A DNA stretch of 6,968 bases from assembly GCA_903903205.1 (NCBI GenBank), contig CAIUXU010000349.1, forward strand, positions 1 through 6,968, written 5' to 3'. This document shows, in pieces, positions 1 through 5,690 of the stretch. Position numbers and translations under genes: made by a program. The stretch's first letter is position 1. Each line of letters opens with the position of its first letter. Under the pieces are notes generated by a model that was not told where the DNA came from, ran no database searches, and worked only from the letters and a program-made list of their open reading frames with translations. The stretch comes from an uncultured Syntrophobacterales bacterium (GTDB taxonomy: Bacteria > Desulfobacterota > Syntrophia > Syntrophales > UBA5619).

Positions 1-785
1 GCCAGCGGGGCGTAGATGAGGGAGCCGAGTGAGACGACCTGACCGACGAGAAAAGCCGATATCAGCGTTCCTTTGATGCTGCCCAGCCCGCCGATGATGA
101 CGACCATGAATATGAAGGGCATCACTTCGAGCCCCATCTGGGGATCGACCATGATGAGCGGTGCATGCAGCCCGCCGGCGAGCCCGGATAACGTTCCGGC
201 GATGATGAAGGTGATGGTGAACAGGCGATAGACGTTGATCCCGAGACCCTCGACATGCTCAACATCCTCGATGCCGGCGCGGATCGCCTTGCCGATGATC
301 GTCCGGTTCAAAAAGAGCCAGATCCCGAGGTAAACGAGCAGAGACATGGCAATGACAATCAACCGGTAAACGGGGATTTCCGTTCCCATAATGTGGATCT
401 GCGTGAGCATCGGAACGGGAACCGGACGGGGGATCACGCCCCAGATCGATTTGATGATCCCCACACCGCCGATCAAAATCCCGAAAGAGGCGATCATTGT
501 GAAGGCGATATCCCGTTCGTAGATTCGTAAAAATATGAATCGTTCCACGGCAAAACTGATGGCTCCCGCCACAACCATCCCACCCAGCGCGCCAAGCCAC
601 ATGCTGCCAGTAACGAGGCTTATGGAGTAGGTGATATAGGCGCCGATGGAATAATAGAGCAACTGATCCAGGCTGATGATGCGCATCAAGCCGAAGCAGA
701 GTGACAAACCGATAGCCATCAGGAAAAAGATGCTACCGATGCTCAACCCGAATATCACGCCGGAAATCAGCAGTTGTGTGTCCAT
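1..785 (-). CDS. livH: LivH-type branched-chain amino acid ABC transporter permease (partial, C-terminus off the window)
   Basis: One of the two inner-membrane permeases of a HAAT-family importer; with LivM it forms the channel that receives substrate from LivK. I translated it by hand: the frame is open from ATG at 783-785 to the left edge, giving 261 residues of a protein usually about 290-300 long, so only the end is missing. It is hydrophobic throughout, with a SIGAY segment (residues 46-50) matching the family's GAY motif. The cytoplasmic coupling loop lies around residues 160-185 (GKAIRAGIEDVEHVEGLGIN), followed by the AGTLSGLAGGL helix and the IIGGLGSIKGT segment (230-240), all typical of LivH. 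Starts at 788 (ATG) or 791 (GTG) are also possible; a GGGG tract about 10 nt upstream is a weak ribosome-binding site. It is the last gene seen in the operon, 59 nt after livM. Family assignment is firm; substrate is unknown. Confidence 0.93.
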   Translation of the reverse strand, partial: MDTQLLISGVIFGLSIGSIFFLMAIGLSLCFGLMRIISLDQLLYYSIGAYITYSISLVTGSMWLGALGGMVVAGAISFAVERFIFLRIYERDIAFTMIASFGILIGGVGIIKSIWGVIPRPVPVPMLTQIHIMGTEIPVYRLIVIAMSLLVYLGIWLFLNRTIIGKAIRAGIEDVEHVEGLGINVYRLFTITFIIAGTLSGLAGGLHAPLIMVDPQMGLEVMPFIFMVVIIGGLGSIKGTLISAFLVGQVVSLGSLIYAPL

Positions 786-802
786 CATCACCGATTGACC
801 CC

Positions 803-852
803 AAGTTAAAAAAGTTCAAAGTTAAAGGTGAAAAGTATTTCTTTTTACTTTT
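803..852. repeat. A+T-rich short repeats and weak inverted repeat between livM and livH
   Basis: Three AAGTT-type units lie in tandem on the + strand (AAGTTAAA 803-810, AAGTTCAAA 812-820, AAGTTAAA 819-826). Next to them AAAAGTA (831-837) and TACTTTT (846-852) form a 7-bp inverted repeat with an 8-nt loop that covers the livM stop codon. The stretch is much richer in A+T than the genes beside it. It may be a weak mRNA structure between two cistrons or the remnant of an intergenic repeat. No function can be assigned. Confidence 0.35.
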
Positions 853-1798
853 TCCTGTCCCTAAAAATCAACTTCCTCAGCAGCGGTTCCGAAGTGCCCC
901 AGATGCCCTTTTCGCCGGCAAGCATGATGAAGACCAGCAGAAAGCCGATGAAGAGCTCCCAGTTGCCGATCAGTTTGCTGATCAGGTCCTTCATGCCGGT
1001 GTAGGCGATCGCCCCGACGATGGGCCCGTAAAGCGTTCCAACGCCTCCGAGAATTGTCACTACAACCGGATCGGCGGCGCGGTGAGAACTGGTCATTTCC
1101 GGGCTCACAAAGCCGAGATAGACGGCATACAGCGAACCGGCCAGCGCTGTAGTCGTATTGGCGATGATGAATCCCGTCAGCCGGATTTTGAAATTGCTGT
1201 ATCCTAGAAAATTTACCTTGTCTTCGTTGATCTTCGAGGCCAGGCAGCAGGCGCCAAACAGGGTGTCGTTGAGGTATTTATAAAAAGCCCAGATGGCCAT
1301 GGCAACGAGGAAGGCGAAGACATAGAAGTGGTTTGGTCTGGACAGGTCCAGGATGGGCGTGGAGGCGATGTTTGTCAAAAACCAAAGCCCGTTGTCCCCC
1401 TTGGTAATCCCCACGAGAACTTTCTGCAGCAAGTAGAAAAAGATCACCGCCAGCGCCAGATTCACCAGCGCAAAATAGTCGCTGCGCAGCCGGACGAAAA
1501 AAGAACCGATAATGATCGACATGATCAGCCCCGCCAAAATTCCAATCAGGATGCCGACATAGGGGTTCGTGCCGAAGTAAAAGAGATAAAAGGCGGTTGC
1601 GTAGGCCCCTGTAGCCAGGTAGGCCGGTTGTCCGAATGAAATAAAGCCGACGCGCCCGAGCAGAAAACTGCAACCCATTGTGTAAATTGAAAAAATAATG
1701 ATTTCATTGGAAAAAGGCAGAGGCAGGAAGACCCTCAACACGGCCAGCAGCGAAAACGCAAGCAGTATGCCCCACCACCATCTAAAGAAGTTCTTCAT
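845..1798 (-). CDS. livM: LivM-type branched-chain amino acid ABC transporter permease
   Basis: Second inner-membrane permease of the importer, 317 residues, the usual size for this family. Many hydrophobic helices are visible from residue 10 to the C-terminus. Family marks include the segment GRVGFISFGQPAYLATGAYA (48-67), the GDNGL motif in the periplasmic loop (134-138), the cytoplasmic coupling loop (about 187-205, KINEDKVNFLGYSNFK), the helix ALAGSLYAVYLGFVSPE (218-234) and ILGGVGTLYGPIVGA (249-263). The start is supported by AGAGGG six nt before the ATG (+ strand 1805-1810). The gene lies 21 nt after the corrected livF stop (1820) and 59 nt before livH, so co-translation in one operon is likely. 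Nothing is broken in this gene. Confidence 0.95.
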   Translation of the reverse strand: MKNFFRWWWGILLAFSLLAVLRVFLPLPFSNEIIIFSIYTMGCSFLLGRVGFISFGQPAYLATGAYATAFYLFYFGTNPYVGILIGILAGLIMSIIIGSFFVRLRSDYFALVNLALAVIFFYLLQKVLVGITKGDNGLWFLTNIASTPILDLSRPNHFYVFAFLVAMAIWAFYKYLNDTLFGACCLASKINEDKVNFLGYSNFKIRLTGFIIANTTTALAGSLYAVYLGFVSPEMTSSHRAADPVVVTILGGVGTLYGPIVGAIAYTGMKDLISKLIGNWELFIGFLLVFIMLAGEKGIWGTSEPLLRKLIFRDRKK

Positions 1799-1819
1799 GG
1801 GAATCCCTCTTGAATCCTT

Positions 1820-2508
1820 TCAGAGATACTGTTCGCAGACATTCGCTTTGACCAGATCTCCTTCAAGCTTCGTGATAACGCGACCTTCTTTGATTGCGTA
1901 AACTTTGTCGGAGATGGCGCAAATCAACGGCAAATTCTGCTCGACAATCACCAGGGAGGATTTTTTTTCAGCTCGCCGAAAACAACCCGTAAATGGGAAA
2001 CAATGCTGGGGGCCAACCCTTCTGTAGGCTCATCGATCAAGAGTACCTTGGGGCTGCCCAGGATGGCCCTGCCGATCATCAGCATCTGGCGCTCCCCGCC
2101 GCTCAGGTTCCCGGCTTTGCGATCCATGAGCTGGGTGAGTTTCGGGAAATAATCGGTGACCTGGTCCCAGTTGTAATCCTTGGTTGCGTAGCTGCCCAGC
2201 TCCAGATTCTCCCGGACGGTCAGATCGGAAAAGACCTTCTTGTCCTGGGGAATGTACTTGATTCCCATTTTGGCGATATCGTAGGACATGAGCCCGATCA
2301 AACCGACGCCGTCACAGGTGACCGATCCCGACAGCGGTTTGATAAATCCCGCAATGCTCTTGAGCAAAGTGGATTTACCCGCCCCGTTGCGGCCCACGCA
2401 AGCGACCACCTGTCCCGGTTTGACGCCCAGATTGATATCAAAAAGAACCTTTGCCTCACCGTAAGAGACATTGAGGTTTTTGACGGTCAGGATCTCGCCG
2501 CTATTCAT
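1820..2508 (-). CDS. livF: LivF-type ABC transporter ATP-binding protein, interrupted by a one-base frame disruption
   Basis: One of two cytoplasmic ATPases powering the importer. From ATG at 2506-2508 the frame runs 186 residues to a TGA at 1948-1950. It holds Walker A GRNGAGKS (39-46), Q-loop Gln88, signature LSGGE (135-139) and Walker B VLLIDEP (155-161) with catalytic Glu160, but ends just before the switch region. The family is normally about 230-240 residues. Directly before the break is a run of eight A on the coding strand (1961-1968 as T). Reading with one extra A, or shifting -1, continues as KKKSSLVIVEQN (181-192), which carries the IVEQN switch segment usual in LivF, and ends at TGA 1820-1822 to give 229 residues. 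The start at 2508 is preferred over 2514 because a G7 tract (2517-2523) lies 8 nt before it but only 2 nt before the other. The cause may be a sequencing error, a real mutation, or slippage at A8; the sequence alone cannot decide. Confidence 0.88.
1961..1968 (-). other. A8 homopolymer at the livF frame break (possible slippage site or sequencing error)
   Basis: The coding strand reads CTG, then eight A, then TCC. In the incoming frame the codons are AAA AAA AAT, which leads to a stop four codons later. With nine A the frame joins the rest of livF exactly. Runs of this length are known both as transcriptional slippage sites and as -1 ribosomal slippage sites (A AAA AAT is a possible heptamer), and are also common places for indel errors. 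No strong stem-loop or internal Shine-Dalgarno stimulator was recognised close by. Confidence 0.8.
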
Positions 2509-2534
2509 CGTCATAACCCCCCCGTAATACCATT

Positions 2535-3332
2535 TCAGCCTTCCGCATCGACATCGATCTGCCAGTAGCTCTTGCGCACCTCGGGATGCCGCAAACATTC
2601 CTCATACCCGCCATCCGCGATAATTCTGCCTTCGTGCATGACGGTAAGCCTCTCCAGAAAATCTTCCACTTGGGAAATCTTGTGTTCCACAATCAGGATT
2701 GTCTGCGTACCCACATGTCGGCGCAGGACATCCAACACGCCCTTAATCTCGGATTCGGCCAGCCCCGCGAGAGGTTCGTCCAACAGCAGCACCTTCGGCT
2801 CAGCCAGGATGGCCATCGCGATTTCCAACCTCCGCTTCTCGCCCAGGCTGAGATTCTTCACCTGCCTGTCGGCCAAATCCCGAAGGTCGAAGGTTTCCAG
2901 GATGGCGACGATTTTCTCGTCCTTCCGATGCTTTTTGCATGTGTTCACGAGCAGATGAAACAGCGATGATTTTTTATGCGCCCTGAAAAAGGAGAGCACG
3001 AGGTTGTCAATGACACTAAGATTGTCGAACGTTGAGGTTAGCTGAAAGGTCCGCATCATCCCGAGTGCGACTCTTTCCTGAGGCGTCTTGCGGGTGACAT
3101 CCTGACCTTTGTAGCGGATGACGCCTTCATCAGGAAGGTAATATCCCGTCAACAGGTTGAAGAAGGTTGTCTTTCCGGCGCCATTCGATCCGATGATGCC
3201 TGCTACTTCGTTTTCATGCAGCAGATAATCGACCCGGTCAACGGCGGTCAATTCGCCGAAACGCTTTGTAACCCCTTCCGCTTTGATGATTTCTGCGCGC
3301 AGATCCGTACCCACTGCCTGCCCTTTTATCAT
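2535..3332 (-). CDS. livG: LivG-type branched-chain amino acid ABC transporter ATP-binding protein
   Basis: Cytoplasmic ATPase that pairs with LivF under the permeases. It has 265 residues, normal for LivG. Order of motifs: A-loop region KRFGELTAV (23-31), Walker A GSNGAGKT (48-55), Q-loop Gln97 in MRTFQLTS, the longer helical insert typical of LivG after the Q-loop (about 113-145), signature LSLGE (161-165), Walker B VLLLDEP (181-187) with Glu186, and H-loop His217 in IVEH. All nucleotide-binding residues are present. The ATG at 3330-3332 gives about ten more N-terminal residues than most relatives. A GTG at codon 7, preceded by AAAAGGG, is a plausible alternative start and would free the start region from the stem-loop upstream. 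The stop lies 26 nt before livF. Confidence 0.95.
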   Translation of the reverse strand: MIKGQAVGTDLRAEIIKAEGVTKRFGELTAVDRVDYLLHENEVAGIIGSNGAGKTTFFNLLTGYYLPDEGVIRYKGQDVTRKTPQERVALGMMRTFQLTSTFDNLSVIDNLVLSFFRAHKKSSLFHLLVNTCKKHRKDEKIVAILETFDLRDLADRQVKNLSLGEKRRLEIAMAILAEPKVLLLDEPLAGLAESEIKGVLDVLRRHVGTQTILIVEHKISQVEDFLERLTVMHEGRIIADGGYEECLRHPEVRKSYWQIDVDAEG

Positions 3333-3334
3333 GG

Positions 3335-3373
3335 TCCGCCCCGGCGACGGAAAAATCGGTTCACCGGGGCGGA
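3335..3373 (-). promoter_or_regulatory. Stem-loop between livK and livG, covering the livG ribosome-binding region
   Basis: TCCGCCCCGG (+ 3335-3344) and CCGGGGCGGA (3364-3373) are perfect 10-bp inverted repeats separated by 19 nt. In the transcript the second arm carries the only G-rich stretch before the livG ATG and ends 2 nt from it. The element could protect the livK mRNA 3' end, lower livG translation relative to livK, or both. It has no trailing U-run, so a full terminator is unlikely. Confidence 0.6.
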
Positions 3374-3380
3374 GCGAGGT

Positions 3381-4625
3381 TTAGTAACCCAGAGACTTCA
3401 GATCCGGCATGACCGAATCGCCGCCCTGGGAACCCAGGACTTTAAACAGGTCCCATTCGTTTTTCTGCTCCCCGGGACCTTTCCCCTGGACCATGAAGGC
3501 GGCATACTTGTAAACGGCCGAGTGATCCTCACGCCATCTGGAGGGGCCCTTGACCGAGGCGAATTCGCCTTTGTTGGCCATCAGCGCTGCGGAGACCATT
3601 TTGGGCTCAAAAGACTTGGCAGCCTCGAACCCCCGGAACATCTCCCTGAACGCGATATAGGCGATGGTTGCATAGGCATCGGGGGGCTTGTTGTATTTGG
3701 CGCGATAGAGGTCGGTAAACTCCTTGGCGCCCTTTGCCACTTCCTTGTCTGCGAATTCACTCAGATCGTAGTAAAAATAGTGCATCCCGTAAACACCTGC
3801 CAGCGCCTCAGGGGGAAGACCTTTGCCGACAACGTTCGTGATAAAGGAGTTGAAGATGGTCATCTCCTTGTTCAGCCCCATCTGGTAGCACTGTTTCAGG
3901 AGTGCAATGGCATCCCCGGCAAATTGGGCGGAGATGAAAACATCCGGCTTTGCCGCCCGGACTTTCTGTAAAACGGTCGTGAAGTCAGGCGTTCCCACCG
4001 ATACCTCGTCATACCCGACGATCTCGGCGCCAAATTCCTTGGCGGCTGCATAGACGCCGTCCCGGATGTCCCAGCCCCAACTGTCGGTGCGGGCCAGGAA
4101 GAAAATACGCTTCTTGCCAAGCGTTTTAACGGCTGCGGTCCCCGCCATGTATCCGACCGTCCAGGGGCTGTATGCTGCGGAAAAGGTGGAATCCGCCAGT
4201 TTGCCCTTCAAAAACGACTCTTTGGCATTGACGCAAACGGGGAAATAGGGCATCGGCTCCTTTGAAACCACCGCATTGATAGCATTCGCAAGCGGCGCCC
4301 ATGTCTGTCCGCCCACGCCTTTGACCCCTTCGGAAACCATGTACCGGTAGCGTCGGACGCCCACATCCAGCTTCATTTCATCATCGGCGACAACGCCCTC
4401 TACCTGGACCTTGCCCCAGGGCATGGCGAGCCCGCCCTTTTTGTTGATCACATCCACCGCCAGCAGCGCACCCTCCTTCTGGGTCTCGGCGACCGCCGCA
4501 AACGTTCCGGTCAGCGGGAGCAGAATTCCAACTTTGATCTTGCTGGGGTTGGCCGCCATGGCACTTCCGTAACCGAAGACACCGACAAACACGAAAATCG
4601 CTAACAAAATTACAATTTTCTTCAT
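3381..4625 (-). CDS. livK: LivK-type periplasmic substrate-binding protein of a branched-chain amino acid (HAAT) ABC transporter
   Basis: Secreted binding protein (414 residues) that captures the substrate and delivers it to LivH/LivM. A Sec signal peptide is clear: MKK, a hydrophobic core at residues 4-20, and the likely signal peptidase I site SAMA|ANP after residue 24. No lipobox Cys is present, so it should be soluble in the periplasm. The mature protein starts with KIKVGILLPLTGTFA, the usual first strand of type I periplasmic binding proteins (Peripla_BP_6/LivK), followed by EGALLAVDVINKKGG. The middle segment KTLGKKRIFFLARTDSWGWD and the TPDFTTVLQKVRAAKPDVFI segment are typical second-lobe features. 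A strong AAGGAGG (4631-4637) sits 5 nt before the ATG. It is the first gene of the operon and has its own strong promoter. The family binds leucine/isoleucine/valine, but also amides, urea and aromatic compounds; the ligand cannot be read from sequence alone. Confidence 0.94.
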   Translation of the reverse strand: MKKIVILLAIFVFVGVFGYGSAMAANPSKIKVGILLPLTGTFAAVAETQKEGALLAVDVINKKGGLAMPWGKVQVEGVVADDEMKLDVGVRRYRYMVSEGVKGVGGQTWAPLANAINAVVSKEPMPYFPVCVNAKESFLKGKLADSTFSAAYSPWTVGYMAGTAAVKTLGKKRIFFLARTDSWGWDIRDGVYAAAKEFGAEIVGYDEVSVGTPDFTTVLQKVRAAKPDVFISAQFAGDAIALLKQCYQMGLNKEMTIFNSFITNVVGKGLPPEALAGVYGMHYFYYDLSEFADKEVAKGAKEFTDLYRAKYNKPPDAYATIAYIAFREMFRGFEAAKSFEPKMVSAALMANKGEFASVKGPSRWREDHSAVYKYAAFMVQGKGPGEQKNEWDLFKVLGSQGGDSVMPDLKSLGY

Positions 4626-4630
4626 TTACG

Positions 4631-4637
4631 CCTCCTT
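4631..4637 (-). promoter_or_regulatory. Strong Shine-Dalgarno site of livK
   Basis: AAGGAGG on the coding strand, 5 nt before the livK ATG. It is the best ribosome-binding site of the operon; livG and livF have only G-rich tracts. This fits the usual excess of binding protein over the membrane complex. Confidence 0.85.
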
Positions 4638-4710
4638 CTGGTTGAATATGCCTTGTTTCAGATCTTTCAGTGGCAGGTGAACGGAGCGCCGCCTCCTGTA
4701 ATATAGCAGC

Positions 4711-4742
4711 CCGGATCAATAAAGTTTTCTATCGATCATCGG
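4711..4742 (-). promoter_or_regulatory. Hairpin in the liv mRNA leader
   Basis: In the transcript positions 4737-4714 fold as a 10-bp stem (two G-U pairs) with a four-base AAAC loop. A further CCG/CGG clamp (4742-4740 with 4713-4711) stacks below a 2-nt bulge. It lies roughly 20-50 nt after the expected transcript start and about 85 nt before the livK ATG. There is no U-run after it, so it is not a simple terminator. It could stabilise the 5' end or be part of a regulatory leader. Confidence 0.45.
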
Positions 4743-4769
4743 GTCGGATCCGTGTTCCGAATCGCGGCG

Positions 4770-4798
4770 AGTATAGGGGGATGGTTTTTTTGTGTCAA
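4770..4798 (-). promoter_or_regulatory. Sigma70-type promoter of the liv operon
   Basis: On the minus strand TTGACA (+ 4793-4798) is followed after exactly 17 nt by TATACT (4770-4775). The -35 box is perfect and the -10 has one mismatch to TATAAT. The expected start is near 4763, giving a leader of about 137 nt before livK. An A+T-rich stretch lies just upstream. A small inverted repeat TCGGA-N7-TCCGA (4744-4760) covers the first transcribed bases and could be an operator, but this is weak. Confidence 0.85.
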
Positions 4799-4857
4799 GA
4801 TAATTATGCTGGTTCGCAACGTGGTTTTTTGATTGGAAGGAAGCAGGAGAAATAAGG

Positions 4858-4907
4858 GGGACCATCCGGAAAGGAAAGGAGGGGGCGAAGACCTGCCGGA
4901 TGATCCC
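4858..4907 (-). terminator. Stem-loop after zraP, possible weak terminator or 3' mRNA end
   Basis: GGGATCATCCGG (read on the minus strand, 4907-4896) can pair with CCGGATGGTCCC (4869-4858), giving 12 bp with one G-U pair in RNA around a pyrimidine-rich 26-nt loop. It starts 24 nt after the zraP stop codon. The 3' flank reads CCTTATTTCTCC rather than a continuous U-run, so intrinsic termination would be weak. The liv promoter lies 60 nt further on, so read-through from zraP into liv is possible. Confidence 0.45.
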
Positions 4908-4931
4908 TCTGTTGTCGTTATGATCTACAGG

Positions 4932-5438
4932 TTACCGTGCGCCATTCGGACAACCGAAGCTGCTCGCACCACCGCCACCGCCGCAGCCACCGCGACCTAT
5001 TCCGCACCCCGGGCCTGCGCCCCGCTCGGAGAAAGAGGCTCTCAGCTTGCCCTGCTGCTCCGGTGTAAGCGTCTTCATTGCATCCAGGCGAAAGGCCGTT
5101 GTCTTGTCCTGAATCTGATCACGGAGGGAGCGCATCTCCTTCTGGGCTGCCGCAATTGCTGCTTGATCCGGAGTCGCTTCCAGCCAGAGCTTCCGAATCT
5201 CGTCACGCTTGGTGAACATTTTCTCCTGGAGGGGTTTCAATTCTTTCGACTGAGCCTCGCCCATCTCCTTGAATTTCGCCGTCTGCTCCGGCGCCAGATT
5301 CAACCCGGCAGGCCCACCAAAATCTCCTCTACCGCACGGACCATAACCAGGACCCCTCCCCCGGCCGAAGGCAAAGGCCGAGGTTGCTAGTGCCGCCACA
5401 AAGAGTACGGCCATGACTGTCAATGTTGCTTTCTTCAT
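4932..5438 (-). CDS. zraP: Secreted Spy/CpxP/ZraP-family periplasmic protein (ZraP-like, Cys/Gly-rich tail)
   Basis: Predicted periplasmic protein of 168 residues. The signal peptide has MKK, a hydrophobic core at 6-18 and probable cleavage SAFA|FG after residue 23. Next comes a Gly/Arg-rich stretch (24-45), then a mostly helical, charged middle (46-138) with the two family LTxxQ-type motifs LAPEQ (48-52) and LTPEQ (124-128), and a Gly/Cys-rich tail (139-168). The tail piece GRGGCGGGGG resembles the GGCGGGG tail of enterobacterial ZraP as I recall it. ZraP-type proteins bind metal and act as chaperone and feedback repressor of the ZraS/ZraR system. Unlike those, this protein has no histidine at all; Cys35, 145, 152 and 163 are the only obvious soft-metal ligands. 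The start is supported by AGGAG 8 nt upstream. It lies opposite a ZraS-like kinase and behind a sigma54 promoter, which supports the name. CpxP- or Spy-like chaperone function without metal sensing remains possible. Confidence 0.82.
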   Translation of the reverse strand: MKKATLTVMAVLFVAALATSAFAFGRGRGPGYGPCGRGDFGGPAGLNLAPEQTAKFKEMGEAQSKELKPLQEKMFTKRDEIRKLWLEATPDQAAIAAAQKEMRSLRDQIQDKTTAFRLDAMKTLTPEQQGKLRASFSERGAGPGCGIGRGGCGGGGGASSFGCPNGAR

Positions 5439-5461
5439 TTTTCATTCTCCTCACTTTTATT

Positions 5462-5474
5462 GCGGCTGCGCCGC
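5462..5474 (-). promoter_or_regulatory. Small GC hairpin in the zraP leader
   Basis: GCGGC-TGC-GCCGC is a perfect 5-bp inverted repeat with a 3-nt loop in an A+T-rich setting. It lies about 15 nt upstream of the zraP ribosome-binding site and inside the expected 5' untranslated region of about 77 nt. It may stabilise the mRNA 5' end; nothing more can be said. Confidence 0.35.
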
Positions 5475-5526
5475 GTTATTTACGAAACCTGTTAACGTTT
5501 CCCGGTTTCCGTTCGACGTTCATAAA

Positions 5527-5543
5527 AGCAACAGCCGTGCCAA
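5527..5543 (-). promoter_or_regulatory. Sigma54 (-24/-12) promoter of zraP
   Basis: The minus strand reads TTGGCACGGCTGTTGCT. It matches the sigma54 consensus TGGCACG-N4-TTGCW at every defined position, with the invariant GG (5541-5540) and GC (5529-5528) separated by exactly 10 nt. Transcription should start near 5516 and run into zraP. Sigma54 promoters need an ATP-dependent activator bound upstream. The neighbouring ZraS-like kinase implies a ZraR-type activator, whose gene would lie past the right edge. Confidence 0.88.
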
Positions 5544-5559
5544 TAAACCATTATTAGCG

Positions 5560-5572
5560 CAATAGATTGAAA
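5560..5572 (-). promoter_or_regulatory. IHF-like site between enhancer repeats and the sigma54 promoter
   Basis: The minus strand reads TTTCAATCTATTG, matching WATCAANNNNTTR except at the second base, and is flanked by the A+T-rich tract AATAATAAAG. It is centred about 50 bp upstream of the expected zraP start, between the GTATCCA cluster and the -24 box, which is where IHF usually bends DNA at sigma54 promoters. The motif is short and degenerate, so position is the main support. Confidence 0.4.
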
Positions 5573-5637
5573 TAATAAAGCTATCGTTCTTTTTCGACAC
5601 GCAGCACCGCTGACCCACCTGCCCCACCAGAGAAAAA

Positions 5638-5690
5638 AGTGGATCATAAGTATCCACTCGTGGTATCCAGTTGCCTAACAAGTATCCAGG
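5638..5690. promoter_or_regulatory. GTATCCA repeat cluster with perfect 7-bp inverted repeat: probable enhancer for a ZraR-type activator
   Basis: GTATCCA occurs three times in the same orientation (5650-5656, 5663-5669, 5682-5688). AGTGGAT (5638-5644) and ATCCACT (5652-5658) form a perfect inverted repeat with a 7-nt spacer that includes the first copy. The second copy sits in TGGTATCCA, itself a TGG/CCA dyad. The cluster is about 122-174 bp upstream of the expected zraP start, inside the normal range for sigma54 activator sites. It also lies only 27-79 bp before the zraS start codon, so one protein could control both directions. That the activator is ZraR-like is inferred from the neighbouring kinase. 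Confidence 0.6.

Noticed and set aside
255..600. Open frames on both strands inside the left-edge permease gene
   Set aside because: The continuous LivH frame through 1-785 on the minus strand explains this stretch; the others have no family features.
776..1673. Open frames 776-1207 (+), 1278-1673 (-) and 1328-1639 (+) within livM
   Set aside because: All lie inside the well-supported livM frame and translate to unpatterned charged sequence.
1993..3971. Long + strand open frames opposite livF, livG and livK
   Set aside because: Each is the reverse of a gene with complete ABC or binding-protein motifs; no independent support.
4626..4720. Leader peptide or overlapping gene upstream of livK (open frame from about 4719 into livK)
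   Set aside because: It needs a TTG or CTG start, runs out of frame inside livK and shows no protein-like pattern; it is a shadow of livK.
4744..4760. TCGGA-N7-TCCGA at the liv transcript start as an operator
   Set aside because: Only 5-bp arms and no repeat elsewhere in the window; too weak to list as a separate regulatory feature.
4833..5390. 185-residue open frame on the + strand opposite zraP
   Set aside because: Composition reflects the reverse complement of the Gly/Cys-rich zraP coding sequence; no family features, and zraP has signal peptide, ribosome-binding site and promoter.
5567..5595. TTGAAA as a -35 box of a sigma70 promoter for zraS
   Set aside because: No acceptable -10 hexamer at 16-18 nt spacing; the TTGAAA is part of the IHF-like match. 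No zraS promoter could be supported.
5661..5675. TGGTATCCAGTTGCC on the + strand as a sigma54 promoter for zraS
   Set aside because: GG and GC are separated by 9 nt, not the required 10, and the -24 half lacks CAC. The sequence is better explained as part of the GTATCCA cluster.
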